Assembly: GCF_000331575.1 (NCBI RefSeq)
Contig: NZ_ANOK01000003.1
Span: 310,001-374,000, forward strand
Direction: 5' to 3'
Source: Calidifontibacillus oryziterrae
Lineage (GTDB): Bacteria; Bacillota; Bacilli; Bacillales; Bacillaceae_J
DNA: 64,000 bases
Shown: positions 1 to 8,444 of the stretch, in pieces
Position numbering within the stretch: the first letter of the stretch is position 1
Layout of the letters: every line of letters starts with the position of its first letter
Notes under the pieces: model-generated
What the model was told of the DNA's origin: nothing
What the model saw: the letters and a program-made list of their open reading frames with translations, nothing else
Databases searched by the model: none
Translations under genes and position numbers: made by a program

Positions 1-1
1 A

Positions 2-295
2 AATATATTTAGAATGGCATTTCAAGATATGACCACAAGAAATGCAACCGGACTAACCGTACGCCTTGACCGAACAATCGGTATTATTATTGCTGGTGGG
101 ATTCTTTTCATGATTGGTGTAATCCAAGGGATGTATTGGAACCATCGCCGGATTTGGATCCAAAAAAATGATGAAGACATTATCGTAGCGGCACATACTA
201 ATAAAAACTGGTATGGACTAAAAAGAGAGATTGAAACAATGTTTAAAGGAACGACGTTGCCGATTCCTAACGATAACTTAGAAAGTGTGAAATAA
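2..295 (+). CDS. resB: Cytochrome c biogenesis protein ResB, C-terminal part
   Basis: The reading frame is open from the left edge of the window, so this is the last 97 or so codons of a longer gene rather than a 93-residue protein. ResB forms with ResC the system II haem delivery and ligation complex that attaches haem to apocytochrome c outside the membrane. What is visible is a hydrophobic segment (around GIIIAGGILFMIGVIQGMYW) followed by a basic stretch (NHRRIWI) and a soluble tail; this is the usual ResB C-terminus (last TM helix, then a YW-HRR-W motif). It is followed after 14 nt by resC, with an AGGGGGGCG ribosome binding site, as in the Bacillus resABCDE operon. Family assignment is by pattern and by the neighbour. 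Confidence 0.85.
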   Translation, partial: NIFRMAFQDMTTRNATGLTVRLDRTIGIIIAGGILFMIGVIQGMYWNHRRIWIQKNDEDIIVAAHTNKNWYGLKREIETMFKGTTLPIPNDNLESVK

Positions 296-309
296 GGGGG
301 GCGAATTAA

Positions 310-1494
310 ATGATCGAAATAAGCAGTAATTTATTATACGTTGCGTTTGTTTTATACTTATTTGCAACTATATTTTTTGCGGCATCTATTCGTGATAAAC
401 ATTCAAAAGCAAATACAAATAAATGGGGAAAGTTAGGGATATTAGTTACGATAATAGGCTTTTTAGCGCAAATAGGATACTTTATTACAAGGTGGATTGC
501 TTCGGGACATGCTCCGGTTAGTAATCTATTCGAATATACAACTTTCTTTGGAATGATGCTCGTATTTGCTTTTATTATCATTTATTTTATGTATAAAAAT
601 ACGTTGATTGGAGCTTTTACAATGCCGGTCGCATTATTAGTAATCGCTTATGCAGCAATGTTTTCAAGAGATGTTTCACCATTAATTCCAGCCTTGCAAA
701 GTCATTGGCTCTATATTCATGTTACAACAGCGGCTTTAGGTGAGGCAATATTAGCGATCAGCTTTGCTGCCGGACTAATATATTTAATTCATGTTGTTGA
801 CCAATCAAGGTCTAGTAAGCGGACATTTTGGCTTGAGTTTGTTTTATATGGAATTATTGCCGTTATTGGTTTTGTAATCGTATCCTCTACCTTTAAAGCA
901 ATGGATTATGAAATGACCTTCAAATGGATTAATAAAACGAAGCAGGAGGTCGAACTCGTATATGAAATGCCTGCTATTGCAGGACCAATTGGTGGAGAAA
1001 AGATTACTGAGGGATTTGGTCCAGTATTTGAAACACCGTCTTGGATGACTGGAGAAAATGCACCAAAGAAATTTAATACATTGATCTGGTCATTATTTTC
1101 TGGTTTAATCCTGTATGGTTTCATGCGTCTGCTATTGCGTAAGAGGATTGCGGCAGCGATTCAACCGTTGTTAAAAAGTGTGAATCTAGATTTAGTAGAT
1201 GAGATAAGCTACCGTTCCGTTACGATTGGTTTTCCAGTTTTCTCATTAGGGGCGCTGATATTTGCGATGATTTGGGCCCAAGTTGCCTGGACTAGGTTTT
1301 GGGGCTGGGATCCAAAGGAAGTATGGGCTTTAATAACATGGTTATTTTACGCTGCGTTTTTACATTTACGTCTTTCAAAAGGCTGGCATGGTGAAAAATC
1401 CGCATGGTTAGCGGTAGTGGGCTTTGCAATCATCATGTTTAACCTAGTAGCAGTAAATCTAGTCATTGCTGGCCTACATTCTTATGCGGGTTAA
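310..1494 (+). CDS. resC: Cytochrome c biogenesis protein ResC (CcsA/CcsB type)
   Basis: Polytopic membrane protein of 394 residues that handles haem and, with ResB, ligates it to apocytochromes c. The diagnostic tryptophan-rich haem-handling (WWD) motif is present near residue 334 as [17 protein letters not shown], followed by two more membrane segments and the C-terminus LHSYAG, where ResC proteins normally end, so the gene looks complete. An extracytoplasmic loop of about 65 residues lies near residues 198-262. The start ATG follows a strong AGGGGGGCG site. In Bacillus the next genes would be resD and resE; here resC runs straight into a histidine kinase coding sequence whose open frame overlaps its 3' end, which is unusual (see the findings). 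Confidence 0.93.
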   Translation: MIEISSNLLYVAFVLYLFATIFFAASIRDKHSKANTNKWGKLGILVTIIGFLAQIGYFITRWIASGHAPVSNLFEYTTFFGMMLVFAFIIIYFMYKNTLIGAFTMPVALLVIAYAAMFSRDVSPLIPALQSHWLYIHVTTAALGEAILAISFAAGLIYLIHVVDQSRSSKRTFWLEFVLYGIIAVIGFVIVSSTFKAMDYEMTFKWINKTKQEVELVYEMPAIAGPIGGEKITEGFGPVFETPSWMTGENAPKKFNTLIWSLFSGLILYGFMRLLLRKRIAAAIQPLLKSVNLDLVDEISYRSVTIGFPVFSLGALIFAMIWAQVAWTRFWGWDPKEVWALITWLFYAAFLHLRLSKGWHGEKSAWLAVVGFAIIMFNLVAVNLVIAGLHSYAG

Positions 1495-2940
1495 TATTAT
1501 TCATCTTAATCGCCAAAAATGGCTCGAAGAAGAGTTGGAAATGACTCGACAAAATTTGAAAGATACAATCCGAAAACAACAAGGGATGACTTTTAAATTT
1601 ATAAAACGTAATGGGGAATTTATCCATACAATGTGTGATGGGGAACTACTTTATCAAGCAGGGATGACACCTGAGCATATTGTAGGTAAGGGACTTTATG
1701 ACATTTATCCTGAAAATGTTGCTAATAATAAAATACGATATTACGAGAGGGCATGGGAAGTAGAGGAGAATGTTAGTTACGAAGGGAAATTAGGAGATAT
1801 CTGGTATCTCGCTTCCTTACGACCTATCAGAAGAGGTGGACAAATAGTTGAGGTTATTGGTTCATGTGTGGATATTACACAAAGGAAGGTATTAGAAGAG
1901 GAAATAAAAATAAGTGAATACAAGTATCGACTTATTGCAGAGAATACGCAGGATTTACTTGCAATATTAGATTCAAATGGTATTATTCAGTATGCCTCTC
2001 CTTCCCATGAAACGGTCTTAGGATACCGTCTCTTTACATATGAAGGGAATTCCCCTTTTGACATGGTGCATCCAGATGATAGAATTCAGATTCAGAAGGA
2101 ATATCAACAAATGGTTTTGTCCAAAGCCCCACGTTATGTTGAATACCGTTGTAAACATGCAAATGGTGGTTGGGTATATTTAGAAGCTTTTGGAACACCT
2201 GTATTTGGTGAACAGGGAGAACTTGAACATTTTATTGTTGTAGCTCGTGATATTTCAAAACGAAAGAAAGCTGAGGAATTGCTCATTAAAACTGAAAAGC
2301 ACTCCGTTGTAGGACAATTGGCTAAAGGGGTGGTCCATGAAATTAGAAATCCCCTTACTTCCATAAAAGGTTTTGTTCAGTTATTGCAAAAAAACGAGTA
2401 TCAACCTTTCTATTCAGATATTATGATGTCCGAGATTCATAGATTAGAAAGTATCGTGAATGATTTTCTGTTACTTGCTAAGACTGAAAAAAATCAAATG
2501 AGAGACGTGGACAGTAAGAATTTTTTTGATAAAGTCGTACAAGTATATAGGCTTAAAGCAATTCTAAAAAATGTTAAAATCCTACAAGAGCCACTATTAG
2601 AAAATATTTTTATTTATTGTGATGTAGATCAAATGAAATATGTTTTTATCAATATTCTACAAAATGCAACAGAAGCTATGCCAAATGGTGGTATTATTAC
2701 AATCCAAATGGTTAGGAAGGATTCAGAATTTATTACATTCAGATTTATAGATCACGGGCAGGGTATCCCAGAAGAAAGAATGAAATATATTGGAGGACCA
2801 TTTTATAGTAATAAAGAAAAAGGAACGGGGTTAGGTTAACGATTAGTCAAAAAATAATTTATGAACATGGCGGAACAATGGTAATCAAAAGCACTGTAAA
2901 TAAAGGCACAATCGTTGATGTCAACTTACCATTCAAATGA
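1466..2940 (+). pseudogene. PAS-domain sensor histidine kinase, frameshifted
   Basis: Encodes about 490 residues when read through one frameshift. Order of parts: a first PAS-like domain at about residues 40-140, ending in a PAC-type GSCVDITQRK; a second PAS at about 150-272, ending in ARDISKRKKAEE; a HisKA domain with the H-box HEIRNPLTS (phospho-accepting His about residue 291); and an HATPase domain with N-box (NILQNATEAMPNGG), G1 (DHGQGIP) and G2 (GTGLG). Directly after GTGLG the frame stops (TAA 2837-2839). Shifting back one base at 2836 restores LTISQKIIYEHGG and a normal end at the TGA at 2938-2940, so one T has been lost. The H-box resembles Bacillus sporulation (KinA/KinE-like) kinases. 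No membrane segment is seen. The true 5' end is unclear: the open frame begins at TTG 1466 inside resC, with ATGs at 1484 and 1541, none with a good ribosome binding site. A sequencing indel is an alternative to real inactivation. Confidence 0.8.
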
Positions 2941-2974
2941 CTTTATTTTGTTGAAAATATAATCTAAAAATAAC

Positions 2975-3014
2975 ATGAGTAAAACAAGTAGCAATCCTGT
3001 TTTGCTCATTTTTT
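2975..3014 (+). terminator. Intrinsic terminator after res/kinase region
   Basis: A 12-bp stem (ATGAGTAAAACA with TGTTTTGCTCAT, one G-U pair) with an 11-nt loop, followed by a run of six T. It lies 35 nt after the restored end of the kinase and would end transcription from the res side. Confidence 0.8.
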
Positions 3015-3302
3015 ATTGTAAAAGAAGAAAATACAAGAAAAATAGCGTTTGGAGTAAATTTAGGAAAAAGGAGGCAATATAGTAAAGATATTTTCTTTGA
3101 AAAAGTCCCACGGGGGCTTTAGTTTAACAAACCACATAAAGAACGTCATTTCCAATAGCTAAGGAAATGGAGTTTCTTTAGTTGAATTTTGAAGTCTTTG
3201 CGATCTCCGCAGTGAAACAATATCCCTCAAAAGTTCAGTAGATTAGTGGAGAATTGTTGGCTATTGTTCACTAACTAAAAAGCTAATACAAGAGCCTTTA
3301 AT

Positions 3303-3341
3303 CAAAAATGTCGGTCTACTACCTTGGCAATAGACCGACAT
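3303..3341 (-). terminator. Intrinsic terminator of the germination operon
   Basis: Perfect 11-bp stem (ATGTCGGTCTA with TAGACCGACAT, 3308-3318 and 3331-3341) and a 12-nt loop. On the minus strand it is followed by TTTTTGATT. It sits 75 bp past the stop of the last germination gene, in the right orientation to end that operon. Confidence 0.8.
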
Positions 3342-3416
3342 CTTAAAATTGGGGCTGTTTCTTTAATGGCCAGTTTATTGAAAAGTGTTTCAATTTGGAA
3401 GCGCACTCAGAAAGAT

Positions 3417-3641
3417 TTACTCCATTAATCTCCCTAAAGGACCAAAAATGTATTGAAGAAGAGTTATAGGACCTGGTAGGTTTTCTAAGTTAAAAAAGGA
3501 CATAAAGGCTGACAAAATCAGGATTACAGAAAATGTAATTCTGTCAGCCTTCAAGGTTTTTTTGAATTGCTTCCACTCGAATAATACAATTAACCAAATA
3601 ATAAATTGCACAATAAAAACGGTTGTCCAATTCAATTGCAT
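3417..3641 (-). CDS. Small two-helix membrane protein, germinant receptor D-like subunit
   Basis: 74 residues. Two hydrophobic helices are visible: about residues 5-22 (TVFIVQFIIWLIVLFEW) and about 36-53 (ITFSVILILSAFMSFFNL). Between them is a basic stretch (KQFKKTLKADR). Its ATG overlaps the TAA of the preceding gerC-type gene by one base, so translation is probably coupled. Small two-TM D subunit genes are known next to some gerA-type operons in Bacillus and modulate receptor function; position, size and topology fit that group. The sequence has no motif that would prove it, so the assignment rests on context. Confidence 0.65.
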   Translation of the reverse strand: MQLNWTTVFIVQFIIWLIVLFEWKQFKKTLKADRITFSVILILSAFMSFFNLENLPGPITLLQYIFGPLGRLME

Positions 3642-4816
3642 TATTCTATCACCTCATCTTTTGGTAGTGCTGCGGGCGGGCCAATGTAACCAGGTCTCCT
3701 TATATTGGCATTAACATTGATTTGCACCTGTACCTCTGGGAACTTTTCATCCCATCTATCTTTTACCTTTCTCCATTCCTTCGGATATTTTTGATGAAAT
3801 CTCCTCCCGAAATCGATGACATCTGCCTTGAATTCCTGTTGGAGATTTTTCACTGTCAAGGCTATTATTTCCTTTAAGGCCTTTTCATATTCTTTCTTCA
3901 TTTCCATCAAGACATCCTCATTCATAAGATTTAAATGAGTTTCGTTTTGAACAATATCTCCTTCAATAGCAATGTTTAGATTCATAATCCAGTGATTCTC
4001 TTTGATTTCGGGGCTATACTTTATTTTTCCTAAGGTCGGTGTCATCGTAATTTCTCCGTCCGTACCCTCAGGTTGAATGGATATAGTACTCCTTTTTACA
4101 ATGTCCTTTAACCACAGTAATCCGCGAGCTTCCTTCATGCTTAACGTTCCAACCATTTTATCTTTTTTAAAAACAGCCGTCCCATCAATAACAGGTATGG
4201 TCTCATATGTTTTCCTTGCTTTTTCTTTTGATATCAGCTTTTTTATATAGGGCATAGATACACTTTCACTATCCCCCATTAAACCCATATCGACATCCCT
4301 TAATGTTGTTTTTGTTCCATACTCGTCTTGTGTTAATTTTTTAAGAGCCTCTGCTGAATATCTTTCTAGAGGTGGGACTAGCGTTAACATTTCCTTTGCC
4401 TCACCTTCACTTACATATAAAAAGGAACTTTCCCTTGGACTTGGGTGGCGAAACAAATAATCTATTTCATTACGTATACCGTCTAAAGCAAGTTGTTTCC
4501 CAAAAATATATATTTTACACTGCCCCCAAAACAGTCTCCTCGGAACGTTGGTTTGTAATATTGAAATCGCATTTGCCAGATTATCACCTGTTCCTTCACG
4601 TACAAAAGTAGAGCCTAAACTTGGATCCTCACCTCCTTGTCCGCTTGAAATGGTACGTGGGATAAAGATTTGGACAGATATTCTTGTATTTCCATCCTCT
4701 AAACGATCTATTGCAGCTGAGGTAACAATTGCAAGTTCCTGCATTTCTATTCGATCCCAGCAGCCTGCAAGAGTTGGAACACAAAAGCACATGATGAAAA
4801 AAATCCATTTCTTCAA
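3641..4816 (-). CDS. Spore germination lipoprotein, Ger(x)C family
   Basis: 391 residues. A lipoprotein signal peptide is clear: MKKWIFFIMCFCVPTLAGC, lipobox LAGC with Cys19 as the lipidation site, followed by WDRIEMQELA, the usual start of mature GerAC/GerBC/GerKC proteins. The C subunit of germinant receptors is a lipoprotein anchored on the outer face of the spore inner membrane. The ATG overlaps the stop of the B-subunit gene in an ATGA overlap of 4 bp, and the D-like gene follows with a one-base overlap. Length fits the family (about 370-410). Expression in the forespore is expected from the family, but I see no convincing sporulation sigma-factor promoter to confirm it. Confidence 0.92.
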   Translation of the reverse strand: MKKWIFFIMCFCVPTLAGCWDRIEMQELAIVTSAAIDRLEDGNTRISVQIFIPRTISSGQGGEDPSLGSTFVREGTGDNLANAISILQTNVPRRLFWGQCKIYIFGKQLALDGIRNEIDYLFRHPSPRESSFLYVSEGEAKEMLTLVPPLERYSAEALKKLTQDEYGTKTTLRDVDMGLMGDSESVSMPYIKKLISKEKARKTYETIPVIDGTAVFKKDKMVGTLSMKEARGLLWLKDIVKRSTISIQPEGTDGEITMTPTLGKIKYSPEIKENHWIMNLNIAIEGDIVQNETHLNLMNEDVLMEMKKEYEKALKEIIALTVKNLQQEFKADVIDFGRRFHQKYPKEWRKVKDRWDEKFPEVQVQINVNANIRRPGYIGPPAALPKDEVIE

Positions 4817-5904
4817 CTGCTCTTACTCCTTTCCCGGCGTACTAAAGCAATTAGTAGTAAAACTAAAGGAAGAAGAGTCTGTACGATGACAAAATAAAAA
4901 GGCTGAATTTTTGTCAGGTAGTCTACTAAGGTCACTATATTAGGGATGTCCCAATAACTAAAAAAAAGTAAAAGTAGGCTTAAGGGAAACACAATAAGCC
5001 GATAACTTGAAAGTCTTAACAGCTGTGCAAGTCCCAAACTTACGACATATAAAAATACGGTAACCTTAACAAAATTTCCTAAAACCCAGGAAGCAGTAAC
5101 AATGATTTCAAAGTTTTCAAAAAATCCAAATACACTAATGTTACGGAAAATAGAATATACTGGATAAAAGTTATTAAAGGATGAAACTCCTAATAGGGTG
5201 ATTACAAAAAAGTTAATATATAATAGTATAAACATAACGAAAAGAGACGCTCTCATCCCAGACTTTAAACTCCGTTTTTGGCTATTTATAAAAGGATAAA
5301 TGAATGACAAAAGAAAAAATTCACTAATCCATGCATTATTTACAAAACCTCCCTTAATTACAGGGATCAAACCATTCTCTAGAATAGGTAACATGTAGGT
5401 AACATCAATATCCTTAAGTAAAAAAAGAAGAGATATAGTAGTTATTAGGAATAGTGTGGTACAAATTACAGCAGATCTTGCAATCACTTCAATCCCCCCA
5501 CGCGCCGCTAGTGCGCTTACAAACAGGATACTGATGGAAAAAACAACGACTGGGGTTTGGAGCATAACGTTACCTGTGATGAAATCAGAGTACTGTCTAA
5601 TTAATATTCCTGTATTGTGCATATAAAATAAAACAAGAAAAAGACCCAATAACCTTCCTAGTGGTTTTCCAAGAATTTTTTGACTATATTCAATGGGGGT
5701 CAATTTTGGAAACAATTGATGGAGTTTCCAAGTGATATATACCGTTACAAAACCTATTAGAGAGCCTAGGATGGGTGTCATCCACATATCACGACCTGCA
5801 AGTCTTCCTGCTATGGAGGGGATAGAAAGGATCCCCGTAGCAATAATAGTTGGAACAATCATAAACTCCATTTGAAGGGCAGTTATTTTCCCTTTTTCTA
5901 GCAC
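4813..5904 (-). CDS. Spore germination permease, GerAB/GerKB family
   Basis: 363 residues, with about ten hydrophobic segments spread over the whole length. The N-terminus (KITALQMEFMIVPTIIATGI, then LPSIAG-like and a GRD segment) is typical of the GerB/amino-acid permease family (APC fold), the subunit thought to bind the germinant. The start is GTG (5902-5904) with a GGTGG site upstream; it begins 22 nt after the A-subunit gene ends, and its 3' end overlaps the C-subunit gene by 4 bp. The ligand cannot be read from the sequence. The order A-B-C-D on one strand indicates a complete receptor operon. Confidence 0.92.
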   Translation of the reverse strand: MLEKGKITALQMEFMIVPTIIATGILSIPSIAGRLAGRDMWMTPILGSLIGFVTVYITWKLHQLFPKLTPIEYSQKILGKPLGRLLGLFLVLFYMHNTGILIRQYSDFITGNVMLQTPVVVFSISILFVSALAARGGIEVIARSAVICTTLFLITTISLLFLLKDIDVTYMLPILENGLIPVIKGGFVNNAWISEFFLLSFIYPFINSQKRSLKSGMRASLFVMFILLYINFFVITLLGVSSFNNFYPVYSIFRNISVFGFFENFEIIVTASWVLGNFVKVTVFLYVVSLGLAQLLRLSSYRLIVFPLSLLLLFFSYWDIPNIVTLVDYLTKIQPFYFVIVQTLLPLVLLLIALVRRERSKSS

Positions 5905-5926
5905 GTTACTTTCACCACCTTCTTAC

Positions 5927-7486
5927 CTACTCACTACCATTATTAGGTCCAGGCTTTAAGTTAGTTCCTTGTCTATTGGCATTAAATTCTCCTGTTAAAT
6001 GAGGACGTTTGTTCATCTTCCATAAAGAAGTACGAAAGAGTGTATCTCTCATCAGATGTTTTTGTAGAGTGTTTATTGGACTCAAGTAAGGAATCCCAAA
6101 GGATCTTAGCGTTGATAGATGAATAATGAGCATAATTAAGGCAATCATCACACCAATTAATCCTAAAAAGCCTGCTAGGAAAATGATAGGGAACCTTAAC
6201 AATCGAATGGCAAGACCAACTGAATAGCGAGGGACCATGAATGAAGCAATTCCTGTGATACTCACCACGATGATCATGGGTGCTGATACAATCCCCGCCT
6301 GAACAGCTGCCTGTCCAATAACAAGTGCCCCAACGATACTAACAGCTGAACCCACTTGTTTAGGAAGACGAATTCCTGCCTCACGCAAGGCTTCAAAGGC
6401 AATTTCCATTATTACAGCTTCCACGATGGCAGGGAAAGGGACGCTTTCTCTCGAGGACGCTATACTTAGCAGCAGGTCTGTCGGAACCATTTCCTGATGA
6501 TAAGTGGTAATAGCAACATATATGGAAGGGAGGAATAAGGCTATTCCTAAAAAAAGAAACCGAAGAGCCCGAATAAAGGTCCCGATCCAAAACCGTTCAT
6601 AATAGTCCTCCTGAGATTGAAATAAACTAAAGAAACTCACTGGTACAACCAATGAAAATGGTGTTCCATCAATCATTAAAATAGCTCTGCCCTCTAGCAA
6701 ATTAGCACAAACCACATCAGGACGCTCTGTATATAATACCTGCGGAAAAGGGGAATAGGGGTTATCCTCAATAAATTGTTCAATGTACCCACTTTCTAAC
6801 ACCCCATCAATATCAATGCGTTTAAGGCGGTTTTCGATTTCCTCAATCAACGTTTTATCTACTAATCCCTCAATATAAGAAATCGCAACCTTGGTTTTCG
6901 TATATTTGCCGACATGGACGTTCTTCATTTTTAGTGCAGGGTCTTTAATAATCCGACGCAATAAAGATGTATTGACACTAAGTGATTCAGTGAAACCTTC
7001 CCTTGGACCTCTAATGGAGGACTCAGCCTGAGGCTCCTCAATCGAACGCATTTCAAACTTTACTAAGCCTAAGGATAAAGCTTCTTCAAATCCATCAAAA
7101 AGCAAAATTGGATTTCCAGTGGCAACTGCATCGATACACGCGGAGAACGTAGAAATCTTTTTTATATTTGAAACTGGTAATCGATTTTTTATAGAAAGAA
7201 GAAAGTCTGTTTCATCAAACTTGTTTTTATCAAATAATATTTCAAGCACTTGTTCATCTAGCTTTTGAGTATCACTTAAACCTTCTATATAAATAATAAT
7301 AGCTTCTTTTTTACCAACAACAAAAGAACGAAATATTACATCTGAACTCTCCTGATATAGAGAGGAGAAATATTGTATATTATCTTCTAGCTTTTTTGAT
7401 AAGGTGGTGTCCTGAGATGGATTTTGTTGTTGTTCTTTATGCTCTTTTTCTATTTTCTTTGAAGGAAGCCTTCTAATTCGAATCAC
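5927..7486 (-). CDS. Spore germination protein, GerA family A subunit
   Basis: 519 residues. A hydrophilic N-terminal half (cytosolic domains, roughly residues 30-300) is followed by a membrane half with several TM helices. The family signature is visible around residues 350-400: MEIAFEALREAGIRLP, then VGALVIGQAAVQAGIVS and MIIVVSITGIASF. It is the A subunit of a GerA-type nutrient receptor, which senses germinants in the dormant spore inner membrane. The start is GTG at 7484-7486 with AGGAGG eight bases upstream. A Q/K-rich stretch near residues 12-30 is low complexity. The IS66 element sits 158 bp upstream of this start, so the insertion may have separated the operon from distant upstream control, though the proximal promoter region remains. 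Confidence 0.95.
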   Translation of the reverse strand: MIRIRRLPSKKIEKEHKEQQQNPSQDTTLSKKLEDNIQYFSSLYQESSDVIFRSFVVGKKEAIIIYIEGLSDTQKLDEQVLEILFDKNKFDETDFLLSIKNRLPVSNIKKISTFSACIDAVATGNPILLFDGFEEALSLGLVKFEMRSIEEPQAESSIRGPREGFTESLSVNTSLLRRIIKDPALKMKNVHVGKYTKTKVAISYIEGLVDKTLIEEIENRLKRIDIDGVLESGYIEQFIEDNPYSPFPQVLYTERPDVVCANLLEGRAILMIDGTPFSLVVPVSFFSLFQSQEDYYERFWIGTFIRALRFLFLGIALFLPSIYVAITTYHQEMVPTDLLLSIASSRESVPFPAIVEAVIMEIAFEALREAGIRLPKQVGSAVSIVGALVIGQAAVQAGIVSAPMIIVVSITGIASFMVPRYSVGLAIRLLRFPIIFLAGFLGLIGVMIALIMLIIHLSTLRSFGIPYLSPINTLQKHLMRDTLFRTSLWKMNKRPHLTGEFNANRQGTNLKPGPNNGSE

Positions 7487-7644
7487 CTCAAAATCCTCCT
7501 CTATCTATATGTGTAATTTTATATTTCCTGAATTTCTCAAAAAGTATACAAAGTGGAAGAAGATAAAAATAAACAAAAAAATTAACAGCTCGTACTAATT
7601 AAAGAGCGTGTATGGGATAGAATTTTAAAGCATAGTGTTTATTT

Positions 7645-7670
7645 GTAAGCGTCAAACCGTACCCACATGT
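7645..7670 (+). repeat. IS66 left terminal inverted repeat
   Basis: Starts GTAAGCGTCAAACC and ends ACCCACATGT. Compared with the inverted right end it matches in GTAAGCGT, AAA, G, CCCAC and TGT. It lies 59 bp before the tnpA start. Confidence 0.85.
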
Positions 7671-7728
7671 TAACAAATACTAGATTATGAGATAATCTCT
7701 TCAAATTAAAATTTGAGGAGGTTTTTTG

Positions 7729-8049
7729 ATGTCTCAAAATGATTTGCGCCAAGAATGGGAACGACGTATCGCTGTTTTTAGAGCTAGTGGACAGCCCCAA
7801 ACCAAATGGTGCGAAGCCAACGAATTAAATATTCATCAATTAAAATATTGGTTAAAGAAGATAGAAGGTCCAAAGTCTGCTTCAACACCATTATCAAAAT
7901 GGGTTCCGGTCACAATGGATGACCAAGTGGATGACTCATCCGAATCAACCATACAGATTAAAATGGGGCAAGCATCCATAGAGGTTAAATCTGGTTTTGA
8001 TCCTACTCTCCTTGCGAACGTCGTACGGACGTTAGGGGCGCTATGTTAA
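7729..8049 (+). CDS. tnpA: IS66 accessory protein TnpA
   Basis: 106 residues from ATG 7729, which has GAGGAGG (7714-7720) upstream. It is a small HTH-type protein: the N-terminal RQEWERRIAVFRASG and TKWCEANELNIHQLKYWLKK is the IS66 Orf1/TnpA pattern of a Tnp8-like helix-turn-helix. The C-terminal IQIKMGQASIEVKSGFDP is also usual for the family. It overlaps tnpB by 7 bp, which suggests coupled translation. It is needed for transposition of IS66-type elements, but its exact role is not settled. Confidence 0.88.
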   Translation: MSQNDLRQEWERRIAVFRASGQPQTKWCEANELNIHQLKYWLKKIEGPKSASTPLSKWVPVTMDDQVDDSSESTIQIKMGQASIEVKSGFDPTLLANVVRTLGALC

Positions 8050-8402
8050 ATGAAACGTTGGTCGACCGTGTGTATCTTGCACGCGGAAGTACAGATTTAC
8101 GAAAGTCTATAGATGGATTAGCTGCTATAGTGAAAGTGGGGTTTGAACTAGACCCATTTTCGCCCAGTAGTTACTTTGTCTTTTGTAATCGAAACCAGGA
8201 TAAACTCAAGATCCTTCATTGGGAAACCAACGGTTTCTGGCTTTATTATCGTAGGTTGGAACGCGGGAAATTTCAATGGCCAACGGAAGATAGCGAAGCA
8301 CCATTAAAAATAAGCCGTCGTCAGTTTCGGTGGTTATTGGATGGACTTCCGCTTGAACAGCGACAGGCTCATCCCAAAGTTATCGCTAGAACGGTCATTT
8401 GA
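8043..8402 (+). CDS. tnpB: IS66 accessory protein TnpB (Orf2)
   Basis: 119 residues. Recognisable IS66 Orf2 pattern: VYLARGSTDLRKSIDGLAA near the N-terminus, then FCNRNQDKLKILHWETNGFWLYYRRLERG and a C-terminal QFRWLLDGL. The protein is unrelated to the RNA-guided TnpB nuclease of IS200/IS605 elements despite the shared name. Intact; starts inside the 3' end of tnpA. Confidence 0.92.
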   Translation: MLNETLVDRVYLARGSTDLRKSIDGLAAIVKVGFELDPFSPSSYFVFCNRNQDKLKILHWETNGFWLYYRRLERGKFQWPTEDSEAPLKISRRQFRWLLDGLPLEQRQAHPKVIARTVI

Positions 8403-8444
8403 ATCCTATTTTTCGTGCCCAATTCTAAAGGAATTTGTTTGAAT

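Larger units (their letters stand above)
2941..3416. other. Non-coding gap between kinase and germination operon
   Basis: 476 bp without a supportable gene. It holds a plus-strand terminator just after the kinase and a minus-strand terminator for the germination operon. Between them is AT-rich sequence with an imperfect hairpin (CTAAGGAAA pairing with TTTCTTTAG, about 3160-3182) and an isolated AAAGGAGG (3067-3074) with no open frame behind it. I see no recognisable gene remnant. Confidence 0.5.

Noticed and set aside
3108-3230. Possible remnant of an insertion sequence in the gap after the kinase
   Set aside because: There are short inverted segments but no coding remnant or terminal repeats that I can recognise.
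7487-7644. Sporulation (SigG-type) promoter before the germination operon
   Set aside because: One would be expected, but no pair of -35 and -10 elements with proper spacing was found on the minus strand.
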